From Lachnospiraceae bacterium (GTDB taxonomy: Bacteria; Bacillota; Clostridia; Lachnospirales; Lachnospiraceae), in contig JAFTPO010000014.1 of NCBI GenBank assembly GCA_017463225.1, forward strand, positions 80,525-144,524: DNA of 64,000 nucleotides, read 5' to 3'. Position numbers and translations under genes: made by a program. Under the pieces are notes generated by a model that saw only the letters and a program-made list of their open reading frames with translations, was not told where the DNA came from and did no database searches. Shown in pieces: positions 53,811 through 62,384 of this stretch; the first letter of the stretch is position 1; each line of letters begins with the position of its first letter.

Positions 53811-54626
53811 CTAGCTTTCTCTAATGATTATGGCCATCTGGTGCATGTCATTATAGATTGCCTCAAAGTCATCCATATCCCTATATACCACACCGTCGAT
53901 AGGGTCATAGACGGTTATACAATTTGCCTTGTAATCATAGCCGGAGATAACTACACAGTGTTCGTTATAGTCCCAGCCGTAAGGATTGCCCTCCTCATCG
54001 TAGTGGTAGTAGCCCTTGTTACATGGGCCCATATGGATGGTGGACCAAACCAGAACAGGATAGCCCTGAGAAATATATTCTAAAAGCTCATCAAAGGATG
54101 CACCGGTAATATTTTCAGCATAGTGCTTTCCACCATTATCCTGGAGAAAATTATTTGCAGTGATGGTCAGACCTGGTGCGTAAATCCCTCCGCCCACTGA
54201 TGATGAGTATGGATTTCCGTTGTAGCCCATAACAAAGTTACCGGAATAGATTAGGTAGTTGTCCACAATGTAGGTTTTGTCTAAATCATATCCGTAATAG
54301 TTTAAAAGCATGGTAAGGGAAACCGACTCGCAGCCTGCAGGAAGCTCCGGATACTGATATATAATTTCAAGCTGAAGGTCCAATTGATTTTCCGTTGGAT
54401 CCTCTGTGGCCAGATGTTCTTCCCTTGCTTCAAACTCCTCCAGAAGATGTGTTCCTACACCGGTTATCTCATTCTCTATAGGAGAGTGGATGAGGGAAGT
54501 AGTTGTGGCTTCTTCGAAAGATGTAGATTCGGAAACCACATTTTTCTCATTATGATTTAAAGCAAATATAAATATGGTCACTATTAATATTCCAATTATA
54601 AAGATTATTATTCCTTTTTTATTCAT
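53811..54626 (-). CDS. Secreted C39-like cysteine peptidase (paralogue B)
   Basis: 271 residues: an N-terminal helix (about 4-22), a Ser/Thr/Glu-rich linker without the strict repeat of paralogue A, then the same C39-like domain. The core matches paralogue A closely: LPAGCESVSLTMLLNYYGYDLDK around the putative nucleophile, GGGIYAPGLTITANNF, and EHCVVISGYD for the histidine. The two genes are 118 bases apart and clearly arose by tandem duplication. One has gained or kept a Thr/Glu stalk, so they may act at different depths of the cell wall. Substrates are unknown. Confidence 0.78.
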   Translation of the reverse strand: MNKKGIIIFIIGILIVTIFIFALNHNEKNVVSESTSFEEATTTSLIHSPIENEITGVGTHLLEEFEAREEHLATEDPTENQLDLQLEIIYQYPELPAGCESVSLTMLLNYYGYDLDKTYIVDNYLIYSGNFVMGYNGNPYSSSVGGGIYAPGLTITANNFLQDNGGKHYAENITGASFDELLEYISQGYPVLVWSTIHMGPCNKGYYHYDEEGNPYGWDYNEHCVVISGYDYKANCITVYDPIDGVVYRDMDDFEAIYNDMHQMAIIIRES

Positions 54627-54832
54627 ATAAAACAGTCCTTTCTCATTTAAGGCTTCTCTTTTATTAGGTTAGACTATAAATGTGATAAAAAAGTGACAGC
54701 TCAATATATTATAATAATTAAATTCCTACATAATTATACGAAAAATTTGCATCAAGTACAGTAAAATGATATTATTTTTATGTTAGATTTATGAAAGCTG
54801 GAAAGGGATATATAAAAAAGATGGAAGCAACT

Positions 54833-56206
54833 ATGGAAAAAAGAGAGAATCCGTTGAGAACTCAGCCTATAAATAAGCTATTGTTACAATTTGCGGTGCC
54901 TAGTATGGTGGCAATGATAGTGAGTGCACTATACAATATGGTTGATCAGTTCTTTATAGGAAGGTATGTGGGTGAGCTTGGTAATGCAGCCACAAATATT
55001 GCGTTTCCATTGTCTACTATATGTACAGCCATTGCTTTGTTATGCGGTATCGGAGGTGCGTCAGCCTTTAATCTTGCTATGGGTGCAGGAAAAAAGGATG
55101 AGGCTGGGTATTACATGGGCAATGCAATCACAACCATGGTGGGAGCAGGAGTGGTTCTTTGCATTATAGTTCAAATTTTCCTTACACCTATACTTACTCT
55201 GTTTGGCGCACCTGTTAAGGTCTTGCCATTTGCCCAGGAATATGCAGGAATTACAGCTTTTGGATTTCCATTTCTTATAATAGGTACCGGCGGAGGTCAT
55301 CTTATGAGAGCAGATGGAAGCCCAAGGATGACCATGATATGTAATATGACAGGAGCAATTATAAATACAGTTCTTGATTATATGTTTGTGGCAGTTATGG
55401 ATTGGGGTATGAAGGGAGCTGCATGGGCCACTGTTATAGGACAGGTGGTAGCGGCAATTCTGGTATTTGGATATTTTACCAGATGTAAAACAGTTAAGCT
55501 TACTATCCGTCATCTTATGCTGAGAGCACGATTCATAGGTAAGGTGTTATCTCTTGGAATGGCTCCCTGTACTAATCAGCTGGCTATGATGGTCGTGCAG
55601 ATTGTGCTTAATAACTCGTTAAAGTATTATGGAGGACTATCCTCCTTTGGAGAGTCAATACCTATCGCCTGCGTGGGAATTATATCAAAGGTAAGTATGG
55701 TGGTGTTCTCCTTTGTAATAGGTATCTCACAGGGATTACAGCCTATAGTAAGCTTCAACTATGGAGCGGAGAATTACGGCAGGGTAAAGAAGGCCTATAA
55801 GATGGCAATAGGTGCAAGCTTTGTCATATCCATAATAGCGTTTTTTGTATTTCAGGTATTCCCTAGACAGATTATATCCCTGTTTGGAGAGGGCTCTGAG
55901 GAGTATTACAATTTCGCTGTAAGATATTTTAGAGTGTATATGTTCTTTATATGTATAACATTTATACAGCCTATAACCTCTAATTTCTTCACAGCTATAG
56001 GAAAGCCTATAAAGGGTGTATTTTTATCCTTGACCAGACAGATACTATTTTTGTTGCCACTTATAATTATTATGCCAAGAATCTTTGGCTTAGATGGTAT
56101 ACTATATGCGGGACCTATAGCGGATTTTCTATCCGTTACAACTGCTGTTGTTATGATTTTGTTGGAGCTTAGGAAACCTGAATATAAGGAGGTAAAAAAT
56201 GTTTGA
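54833..56206 (+). CDS. MATE family efflux transporter
   Basis: About 457 residues with twelve hydrophobic helices in two homologous halves. NPLRTQPINKLLLQFAVPSMVAMIVSALYNMVDQFFIG at the start (quoted in outline) is the usual MATE N-terminus, and QGLQPIVSFNYGAENY in the second half is strongly conserved. It exports organic cations or drugs using H+ or Na+. The start is uncertain. ATG 54791 and 54821 are in frame but lack a convincing ribosome binding site; ATG 54833 has GGAAG five bases upstream and fits the family N-terminus. It overlaps trxB by eight bases. Confidence 0.88.
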   Translation: MEKRENPLRTQPINKLLLQFAVPSMVAMIVSALYNMVDQFFIGRYVGELGNAATNIAFPLSTICTAIALLCGIGGASAFNLAMGAGKKDEAGYYMGNAITTMVGAGVVLCIIVQIFLTPILTLFGAPVKVLPFAQEYAGITAFGFPFLIIGTGGGHLMRADGSPRMTMICNMTGAIINTVLDYMFVAVMDWGMKGAAWATVIGQVVAAILVFGYFTRCKTVKLTIRHLMLRARFIGKVLSLGMAPCTNQLAMMVVQIVLNNSLKYYGGLSSFGESIPIACVGIISKVSMVVFSFVIGISQGLQPIVSFNYGAENYGRVKKAYKMAIGASFVISIIAFFVFQVFPRQIISLFGEGSEEYYNFAVRYFRVYMFFICITFIQPITSNFFTAIGKPIKGVFLSLTRQILFLLPLIIIMPRIFGLDGILYAGPIADFLSVTTAVVMILLELRKPEYKEVKNV

Positions 56207-57110
56207 TGTAATAATAGTAGGTGCGGGAACAGCCGGCCTTTCAGCAGCAATTTACGCTGTTAGAGCAGGAAAGACTGCTTTGGTGCTGGAGCGTAAAACC
56301 TATGGTGGACAGATTGTAAATAGTCCCGAGGTGGAGAATTATCCCGGAATCCCTAAGATATCAGGCTTTGAGTTTGCAACTAACCTTTGCAATCAGGCTA
56401 AGAATTTAGGGGCGGAGGTGCTCTATGAGGTAGTTGTAGATATTAAGAGAGATGAAGCCGGAGTATTTAAGATAACTACTGAAAATAATGAATATGAATG
56501 TAAGACTGTAATTCTGGCCACAGGTGCAAAAAACAGACCCCTTGGTGTGGCAGGCGAGGAGGCTCTTATAGGTGCAGGAATATCCTACTGTGCAACCTGT
56601 GACGGTATGTTTTTCAGAGGCAGGGATGTGGCAGTTGTAGGTGGTGGAAATACTGCCTTAGAGGATACATTATTCTTATCTAATTACTGCAATAAGGTTT
56701 ATCTTATACACAGGCGAGATGAGTTTAGAGGAGAGGAAAAGCAGGTAGCCAAGATAAGAGAAAGGGATAATGTAGAGCTGGTGCTGTCTGCTAAGGTAGT
56801 AGAGCTAAAGCATGATGATGTCATAACAGGAGTGGTTGTGGAATCAACCAAGGACGGCTCAGTCAAAGAGCTTAATGTTCAGGGCGTATTTGTGGCTATA
56901 GGACAGATGCCGGACAACCAGGCCTTTGCTAAGCTGGTAGACCTTGATGACAAGGGTTATATAATAGCAGGAGAGGATTGTAGGACAGACTGTGAGGGTG
57001 TGTTCGTTGCAGGAGACTGCAGAACCAAGAAGGTGAGACAGCTCGCCACAGCGGCAGCTGACGGTGCAGTGGCAGCCCTTGCTGCATGTGAATATATTGA
57101 TGCACAATAA
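56199..57110 (+). CDS. trxB: Thioredoxin reductase
   Basis: 303 residues, typical for the low-molecular-weight enzyme. It has FAD-binding GAGTAGLSAAIYAVRAG, the redox-active pair C131/C134 in SYCATCDGMFF, NADPH-binding GGGNTALEDTLFL and the closing GVFVAGDCRTKKVRQLATAAADGAVAA (in outline). It passes electrons from NADPH to thioredoxin. The short overlap with the MATE gene suggests co-expression, although the two functions have no obvious link. A hairpin with T-tract follows the stop. Confidence 0.95.
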   Translation: MFDVIIVGAGTAGLSAAIYAVRAGKTALVLERKTYGGQIVNSPEVENYPGIPKISGFEFATNLCNQAKNLGAEVLYEVVVDIKRDEAGVFKITTENNEYECKTVILATGAKNRPLGVAGEEALIGAGISYCATCDGMFFRGRDVAVVGGGNTALEDTLFLSNYCNKVYLIHRRDEFRGEEKQVAKIRERDNVELVLSAKVVELKHDDVITGVVVESTKDGSVKELNVQGVFVAIGQMPDNQAFAKLVDLDDKGYIIAGEDCRTDCEGVFVAGDCRTKKVRQLATAAADGAVAALAACEYIDAQ

Positions 57111-57131
57111 TAGTATAAAATGAAAATTATC

Positions 57132-57171
57132 AGCATACCTTGTAAAAAGAACTTACGGGGTATGCTTTTTT
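57132..57171 (+). terminator. Terminator hairpin after trxB that abuts the spoIIID start codon
   Basis: AGCATACC (57132-57139) pairs with GGTATGCT (57159-57166), with an inner GTAA/TTAC, and a T-run follows at 57166-57171. The next base is the A of the spoIIID ATG, so the T-tract occupies the place of the normal spacer. The only SD-like bases (GGGG, 57157-57160) are partly in the stem. Confidence 0.75.
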
Positions 57172-57423
57172 ATGAGAACCTATATTGAAGAACGAGCTAT
57201 GGCTATAGCATCATATATAATTGATGAGGAGGCGACAGTCAGGCAGGCTGCTAAGAAATTTGGCGTCAGCAAGTCCACAGTGCACAAGGATGTATCTGAG
57301 AGACTAATGTACATAAATAAGAATCTGGCCAGGGAGGTCAGAAAGGTTTTAGACGTGAACAAGGCAGAGAGACATATCAGGGGAGGACTGGCAACCAAGG
57401 AGAAATATTCCAGGGAAATATAA
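57172..57423 (+). CDS. spoIIID: Sporulation transcriptional regulator SpoIIID
   Basis: 83 residues, the usual size. It has the helix-turn-helix AAKKFGVSKSTVHKDVSERL, practically the SpoIIID consensus, and the basic C-terminal tail RHIRGGLATKEKYSRE. In spore-formers it acts in the mother cell after engulfment, switching sigma-E genes on or off and helping sigK. The N-terminus MRTYIEERAMAIASYI aligns with known SpoIIID starts, which fixes ATG 57172 although no proper ribosome binding site precedes it. Its presence suggests the organism sporulates or descends from a spore-former. Confidence 0.93.
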   Translation: MRTYIEERAMAIASYIIDEEATVRQAAKKFGVSKSTVHKDVSERLMYINKNLAREVRKVLDVNKAERHIRGGLATKEKYSREI

Positions 57424-57438
57424 GAAATATCTTAAAGA

Positions 57439-57467
57439 TTGCACTTGAAAAGATTTCGTATTATAAT
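57439..57467 (+). promoter_or_regulatory. Sigma-A promoter of the SbcD-like gene
   Basis: TTGCAC (57439-57444), 17-base spacer, TATAAT (57462-57467), 35 bases ahead of ATG 57502. Confidence 0.7.
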
Positions 57468-57501
57468 GTATGGAGATTAACTTTGCCAAGAGGTGCTAAG
57501 G

Positions 57502-58569
57502 ATGAAATTTTTACATTTGGCTGATGTACATATCGGTGCTACTCCGGATAAGGGAAAGCCTTGGGGCGGCAGAAGATCCGATGAGATATATGACAGCTTT
57601 AAAAATATAATAAAGGTTTGCGAAGAACAGCAGGTGGATTTGCTTCTTATAGCAGGTGATTTGTTTGATGCACCTCCTACTATCCAGCAGCTTAGAGAGC
57701 TGGATTATCAGCTGAGACTTATGCAGGGAACTAAGACAGTTCTCATAGCCGGTAACCATGATTATATCGAGGAGGGGTCACCTTGGGAGACCTATAAATT
57801 CCAGTCAGACCTGTTTATTATGCCTAGGGATAAGGCGACTAATGTTTACATAGAGGAGCTTAATGTGTGTATAACAGGCTACAGCTATGGTAGGCAGGAG
57901 TACACTGAGAGGATATTAGAAAGACTTAAACCTGGAAGAGAGGGTGCATATAACATTCTCTTAGGTCACGGTGGAGATACCACACATATGCCATTTTCTA
58001 AGGAAAAGCTTGCCGGCTTAGGCTTTGATTATGTGGCCTTGGGACACATTCATAAGCCTGCCCACATCATAAAGAATAAGATGGCATTTCCAGGCTCCTT
58101 AGAGCCACTTGACCACACTGAGACAGGAAGAAGAGGCTACATTATGGGTGAGCTTAGTGGCAGTGGTAACACTGTGATTCAGTGGATACCATGTAACAAG
58201 CGTAGCTACGTGAATATGACCCTGGAGCTTAATCCGGACATAGTCAACTCAGAGATTATGGACAATGTGGAGGATGAGATAAGAAGAATCGGTAAGGACA
58301 ATATCTATAAGATTAATCTTACAGGCTGCGTGGACAGTAATCTGCAGATAAACTTAAGTGGACTTACACGAGAATACTTTATATATGAGATAAATGATAA
58401 TACCCATCCTAATTATGATATAGAGGAGCTTCTCATGGTAAATGAGAATAACCTTTTGGGTAGATTTATAAAGGCTATGTCAGATAATGAAAGCCTGGAG
58501 AAACCGGAGATAAGAGAGCGAGCCTTAAAGTATGGTGTTGAGGCCTTGCTTGGAGTTGGAGATAATTAA
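57502..58569 (+). CDS. SbcD/YhaO-like metallophosphoesterase (DNA repair exonuclease)
   Basis: About 355 residues of the Mre11/SbcD family. The metal-binding motifs are all present: LADVHIG (D-x-H), LLIAGDLFD (GD), VLIAGNHDY (GNHD), ILLGHGGDT and ALGHIHKP (GHxH). The size and partner fit YhaO of Bacillus better than SbcD. It should cut DNA ends together with the ATPase of the next gene, with which it shares a TAATG stop-start overlap. GTG 57493 is an alternative start, but ATG 57502 gives the family N-terminus KFLHLADVHIG and is well spaced from GAGGTG. Confidence 0.88.
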   Translation: MKFLHLADVHIGATPDKGKPWGGRRSDEIYDSFKNIIKVCEEQQVDLLLIAGDLFDAPPTIQQLRELDYQLRLMQGTKTVLIAGNHDYIEEGSPWETYKFQSDLFIMPRDKATNVYIEELNVCITGYSYGRQEYTERILERLKPGREGAYNILLGHGGDTTHMPFSKEKLAGLGFDYVALGHIHKPAHIIKNKMAFPGSLEPLDHTETGRRGYIMGELSGSGNTVIQWIPCNKRSYVNMTLELNPDIVNSEIMDNVEDEIRRIGKDNIYKINLTGCVDSNLQINLSGLTREYFIYEINDNTHPNYDIEELLMVNENNLLGRFIKAMSDNESLEKPEIRERALKYGVEALLGVGDN

Positions 58570-60401
58570 TGTTTCTGAATAAGTTATTACTTAAGGATTT
58601 CGGAAAATTTAATAATAAGGAGATAGAGCTTAAGCCAGGTCTAAATCTTATATATGGTGGCAATGAAGCTGGTAAGACCACTATAAAGGATTTTATAGTA
58701 GGTATGTTTTATGGCATAGAAAAGGCCAGAGGACTTAAGGCAAGATTTGATGATTATGAGCTTAGAAAGCCACTTAGTGGAAGAGGCTTTTCCGGAAAGG
58801 CTTATATAAAAAAGGATGACAAGTCATACTTTATCGAGAGAAGCTTCTTGAGACATAGTAGAAAGGTTACTATGATGGATGTAGCCTCCGGTAGGGAGGT
58901 TAAGCTTAATAATTTCAACAATTTGCAGGGAACCTTATTTGAGTTGGACAAGAACACCTATGAGAATACACTTTGTATAGGTGAGGAGGGTGCTGCTCCG
59001 GGACAGAGCTTAGCTTCGGAGATGAGCAATTACCTGTCCAATCTGTCTACCTCTGGTTCAGTGGATATTGATAAGGATAAGGCTATAGCGAGGCTTAAGG
59101 AAGAGAAGAAAAAATTCGATACCAGAGCTATGAAGCACAGGGTTGATGTCATCGCTCAGGATATATTAGAGTATAAGGGCTTGGATGAGGAGCTTAAGGA
59201 CATAAGAGAGCAGATATCTAAGGTGGAGCAGGAATTTGCTATGGAGACTGCCCGTAGAAAGAGAGAGGCTCGTAAGCTTATAGAAAGTCAGAGCATCAAG
59301 GATGAGGATTCTGAGGAGATTAAGACTGAGGAGACGGTTGAGGGCACTGTTGATAGCAGTGAGAAAGCTGAAGCTCAGAGTGAAGTAGTGGAGGCAGCGG
59401 ATAAGAATGTAAAAGATGTTGCCACAGATAAAACAGATGCTCAGCCGGAAGAAGAGTCAGAAGACAAGAAGGAACAGCTTAGAAAGAAAGCACTGTTCTT
59501 AGATGCGGACTTGGTAAAGGATTATAAGCGAGAGGTACCATTTTGCGATAGGCTGTGGGTAATCCTCTTAACAGGATTATTTGTTGTGGCAGTAATAGCT
59601 GCTATGGTTTATATACTTCCATTTGAGAAGAGTGTAAGACAGCTTTTCATTATATGTACTATAATGTTTGTAATTATAACCATAGTGGAGGGTATGTACT
59701 CCAAGGGTATGCTAAGTGGTGAGATATATACGCCTACGGAAGAGGAATTCGAGCGTATGATATATGACCTTGAGCGTAAGCAGGAGACCTATGAAGAGGT
59801 TGAGATAGATATGTCCTTCGCACAGGAATATTTAGATAAGAAGGCAGAGCTTTTGGCTCAGGAGAAGGAGCTTTTCGCTAAGCAGGAGAAGGTTAGAGAG
59901 CTTGAAGAGGAGCTTAAGGTTATGAATGGCAGATTAGATGAGCTTGAAAGAGAGATTCACATAATCAACCTTGCCATAAATACCATCAATGAGGTATCCT
60001 CTGAGATTCACGGTGACCTGGGCTTCCTGATAAATGATAACATATCAGATATAGTATCTAAGATAACAGATGGTAAGTATAAGGATGTCCGTATGGATGA
60101 GAAGCTTCATATAACAGTTAAGGACGAGGATTCCTATGTGGGCATAGAGTATTTAAGCGCAGGTACCATGGAGCAGATATATCTTGCAGTGAGATTAAGC
60201 GTAGCAAGACTTTTGTGCAGGGACAAGATGCCACTTATTATAGATGATATCTTTACTGCCTATGATGAGACAAGGCTGGTAAATACCCTGGACTGTCTTA
60301 AGACCATAGACACAGAGCAGATTATACTTATGACCAGCAATCCACACATTGGAGATATGCTGGACGACTTAGATATGGATTACAACTATGTAGAGCTTTA
60401 A
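58569..60401 (+). CDS. YhaN/SbcC-like ATPase with internal membrane helices
   Basis: 610 residues. The N-terminal half of an ABC-type head has Walker A GGNEAGKTT (about residues 32-40). Then come a coiled coil, an acidic Glu/Lys linker (about 235-305), two hydrophobic helices (about 327-350 and 357-378), a second coiled coil, and the C-terminal half-head with the signature EYLSAGTMEQIYLAVRLS and Walker B PLIIDDIFTAYDE. This is the YhaN plan, in which the coiled-coil arm is interrupted by a membrane hairpin instead of a zinc hook. With the SbcD-like partner it probably forms a membrane-tethered end-processing complex. Confidence 0.88.
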   Translation: MFLNKLLLKDFGKFNNKEIELKPGLNLIYGGNEAGKTTIKDFIVGMFYGIEKARGLKARFDDYELRKPLSGRGFSGKAYIKKDDKSYFIERSFLRHSRKVTMMDVASGREVKLNNFNNLQGTLFELDKNTYENTLCIGEEGAAPGQSLASEMSNYLSNLSTSGSVDIDKDKAIARLKEEKKKFDTRAMKHRVDVIAQDILEYKGLDEELKDIREQISKVEQEFAMETARRKREARKLIESQSIKDEDSEEIKTEETVEGTVDSSEKAEAQSEVVEAADKNVKDVATDKTDAQPEEESEDKKEQLRKKALFLDADLVKDYKREVPFCDRLWVILLTGLFVVAVIAAMVYILPFEKSVRQLFIICTIMFVIITIVEGMYSKGMLSGEIYTPTEEEFERMIYDLERKQETYEEVEIDMSFAQEYLDKKAELLAQEKELFAKQEKVRELEEELKVMNGRLDELEREIHIINLAINTINEVSSEIHGDLGFLINDNISDIVSKITDGKYKDVRMDEKLHITVKDEDSYVGIEYLSAGTMEQIYLAVRLSVARLLCRDKMPLIIDDIFTAYDETRLVNTLDCLKTIDTEQIILMTSNPHIGDMLDDLDMDYNYVEL

Positions 60402-60440
60402 AGATATAGCATATGATAATTAAATAATTTGTGAGACGGA

Positions 60441-60487
60441 TTTTTCCACTCGTAGTTTAAATTTGAGACTACGGGTGGATTTTTTTG
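60441..60487 (+). terminator. Rho-independent terminator after the YhaN-like gene
   Basis: CCACTCGTAGT (60446-60456) pairs with ACTACGGGTGG (60468-60478), 11 bp with one wobble pair, followed by seven T residues. A T-run also precedes the stem. Confidence 0.9.
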
Positions 60488-60533
60488 TTTTCGTTTTCTA
60501 TATATAACCTAAGGCGGAAATTCGCAAAAAATA

Positions 60534-60558
60534 CTTATATGAAATATAGGGGAAAATT
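60534..60558 (+). promoter_or_regulatory. Repeated 25-bp element, copy 1
   Basis: Reads CTTATATGAAATATAGGGG followed by AAAATT. The core TATAT-GAA-ATATA is a perfect inverted repeat. It is 58 bases ahead of the ATG at 60617 and directly followed by a second palindrome TTGACT-G-AGTCAA (60560-60572). Here the left flank is not complementary to the right GGGGAAAATT, so conservation is not only for hairpin formation. Confidence 0.85.
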
Positions 60559-60616
60559 TTTGACTGAGTCAATAAGAATCCCATGAACAAATATTAAATT
60601 TTAGGAGGTAATTAAC

Positions 60617-61207
60617 ATGCAGAGCTTTAATGATACCGTAGTAACAAGATACATAGTAGAGGAAAAGGAGGACAGCTGTCAGATTATAGAGGGTGATGCT
60701 AGTAGTCTTCTAAAGCAGGGCTACAAGCCTAGAGATATGTATAGCTCTAAGCAAGAGGCTGTTGCAAGATATGAGCAGCATATGCGCTATGTTCTAAAAG
60801 GGCAGGAAATGCGAAGCGAATCATTTCGAGAGAAAATGATTAACAAATGCTTAAAAATGGAGGAGCGTAAACGTAAGAATGTGAAGGGCTATTCACGATT
60901 ATATATAGTTCCAAACCTAGAGGCCTTAGTAAGACTGGATGAAAACTGGCTTAAGGCATATAGCCGGATATTGGACTATTTAGGTGAAGAGGAAGGCATA
61001 TTCCCGGAATGTGGCTGGAGGCACTATGAGGGCTATAGCTTTAACTGTGGGTTTCCTTTGATGAGCAGATACATTATAAAGGCTGAGGCCAAAAAGGAGA
61101 TTATCAGAAAGCTTAAAGAGCGATTTGGTGCAGATATGTTTATAGAGATTAGATTTGTAGATAAGAAAGGAGATTACGATGATGAAGGATATCACTACTT
61201 TATGTAA
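60617..61207 (+). CDS. Unknown protein, first of a paralogous pair
   Basis: 196 residues, soluble, rich in charged residues and tyrosine, with no signal peptide or membrane helix. The N-terminal part has GDASSLLKQGYKPRDMYSS, which matches GHANDLLRRGFNELYSN in the next gene. The C-terminal part has EAKKEIIRKLKERFGADMFIEIRFV, matching KEEIIQQIYHIAGGEKYIESISF there, so the two are diverged paralogues in tandem. Cysteines are few and no catalytic motif is visible. AGGAGGT precedes the ATG, and copy 1 of the 25-bp element lies upstream. I do not recognise the family. Confidence 0.7.
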   Translation: MQSFNDTVVTRYIVEEKEDSCQIIEGDASSLLKQGYKPRDMYSSKQEAVARYEQHMRYVLKGQEMRSESFREKMINKCLKMEERKRKNVKGYSRLYIVPNLEALVRLDENWLKAYSRILDYLGEEEGIFPECGWRHYEGYSFNCGFPLMSRYIIKAEAKKEIIRKLKERFGADMFIEIRFVDKKGDYDDEGYHYFM

Positions 61208-61880
61208 TAAGGATACAGATGACAAGAGAGATATGGTGTGGGGAGTTAAGGTTGAGCCTAACTTTGCTGTAAAGATTGACAGGGGACATGCCAATGATCT
61301 GTTAAGAAGAGGCTTTAATGAGCTTTATAGTAACTGTTATTTGGCTGAGACACATGCCAGAGAGGTTAGGTCTAAGGTTATGGAGAGCAGGTTCTTTAGT
61401 CTTGACCCTGAAAAGGACAGAGCAAGATGCGAAAAGCTGGATGAGGCTTACTGGGTGAAGATACGTAGATACATACCTGGAGAGGGCATACAGCTTCTTC
61501 AGCGCAAATGCTGGATTGAGAGGCAGCAGTGTTTAACCGGCATTTACTATAAGCCAGACTTCAAGGCTATGGCGGCAGATAAGCTGGATTGGCAGCTAAT
61601 TCATATAGAAATCTGCCATATGCTTGAGAATGAACGTTTCCACAGGGAGGGAAGACAAAATAAGCATGAGGATGCCCTCTATGAGAAGGACTATTTTGAG
61701 GTATGCCTGAAGCAGCCTAGTATAGGCATGTTTTGCTTCGGAGTTCTAGATTCTGATACTAAGGAGGAGATTATACAACAAATATACCATATAGCCGGTG
61801 GTGAGAAGTACATAGAGTCAATTTCCTTTACCCTAGAGGAAAATCCAGCCTACGTGCCGGAGAGTCATGTACGATATTAG
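61179..61880 (+). CDS. Unknown protein, second of a paralogous pair
   Basis: 233 residues, soluble. It shares the [A]-x-x-LL-basic-basic-G-aromatic...Y-S block and the C-terminal E-I-I-x-x-I...I-E-x-I/R-F block with the preceding protein, with an extra central region (YWVKIRRYIPGEGIQLLQRKCWIE, in outline). The start ATG 61179 lies 29 bases inside the preceding gene and a second ATG follows at once; GGAG is upstream. The long overlap indicates coupled expression and suggests the two products act together. Function unknown. Confidence 0.7.
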   Translation: MMKDITTLCNKDTDDKRDMVWGVKVEPNFAVKIDRGHANDLLRRGFNELYSNCYLAETHAREVRSKVMESRFFSLDPEKDRARCEKLDEAYWVKIRRYIPGEGIQLLQRKCWIERQQCLTGIYYKPDFKAMAADKLDWQLIHIEICHMLENERFHREGRQNKHEDALYEKDYFEVCLKQPSIGMFCFGVLDSDTKEEIIQQIYHIAGGEKYIESISFTLEENPAYVPESHVRY

Positions 61881-61883
61881 TTT

Positions 61884-61922
61884 ATTGCACCTGTTCGCCT
61901 ATGTGTGAATGGGTGCAATTCC
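61884..61922 (+). terminator. Hairpin after the paralogous pair, touching element copy 2
   Basis: ATTGCACC (61884-61891) pairs with GGTGCAAT (61912-61919), and inside it TTCGC can pair with GTGAA. No real T-tract follows; copy 2 of the 25-bp element starts at 61922. It is a weak terminator at best. Confidence 0.45.
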
Positions 61923-61946
61923 TTATATGAAATATAGGGGAAAATT
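61922..61946 (+). promoter_or_regulatory. Repeated 25-bp element, copy 2
   Basis: Identical over the 25 bases to copy 1. It is one of two copies in front of the XRE regulator gene, with 37 bases between the starts of copies 2 and 3, about three and a half helical turns. Confidence 0.87.
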
Positions 61947-61958
61947 TACAATCATTTC

Positions 61959-61983
61959 CTTATATGAAATATAGGGGAAAATT
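61959..61983 (+). promoter_or_regulatory. Repeated 25-bp element, copy 3
   Basis: Identical over the 25 bases to the other copies and preceded by TTTC. It ends 80 bases before the ATG of the XRE gene. The doubled site here is the arrangement expected for autoregulation by the neighbouring regulator. Confidence 0.87.
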
Positions 61984-62063
61984 TTCCCCCGAGTGATTAT
62001 ATAGCTGCAGCAAAAATCACAATTAACATACAATATTTAATTTAAGTAAAGGAGAACAATACT

Positions 62064-62300
62064 ATGAATAATAATGTTTATTTAGACCCTGTTGCTATGA
62101 GCAACAACATTAAGAACCTCTGCGAGAGCAGAAACATCACAGCAACCAAGCTTCACAACGCCTTAGGTGATGTGTCAGTTCAGGGCTGCCACAAGTGGCT
62201 TAGAGGTGATGGCAGTATACCATCACTTGATAACCTGGTGAGAATCGCTCACTACTTGGATGTGAGCTTAGATGAGCTTGTTGCTATAACCAGGTATTAG
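62064..62300 (+). CDS. XRE/Cro-CI-type helix-turn-helix regulator
   Basis: 78 residues, essentially one HTH_XRE domain. Helices correspond to AMSNNIKNLCESRN, TATKLHNALG, VSVQGCHKWLRGD and SLDNLVRIAHYLDVSLDELVAI; the P-S-L-D-N-L and V-S-L-D-E-L blocks are typical. It binds DNA as a dimer, and the twin 25-bp elements directly upstream make it the prime candidate to recognise them. No second domain for ligand sensing is fused to it. The start has AAAGGAG upstream. The stop lies inside a perfect hairpin. Confidence 0.85.
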   Translation: MNNNVYLDPVAMSNNIKNLCESRNITATKLHNALGDVSVQGCHKWLRGDGSIPSLDNLVRIAHYLDVSLDELVAITRY

Positions 62301-62333
62301 AGCTAATTGCTCTAATACCTGCCCTTAGGGGCA
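62293..62333 (+). terminator. Double hairpin overlapping the end of the XRE gene
   Basis: GGTATTAGAGC (62293-62303) pairs perfectly with 62309-62319 and includes the TAG stop codon; TGCCC-TTA-GGGGCA follows at 62320-62333. No T-tract is present, so it may protect the 3' end or attenuate rather than terminate. Confidence 0.55.
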
Positions 62334-62384
62334 GATAAAATAACAATTAACAAAAATTATAAAAGAATAAAGGAGATAAAAACT

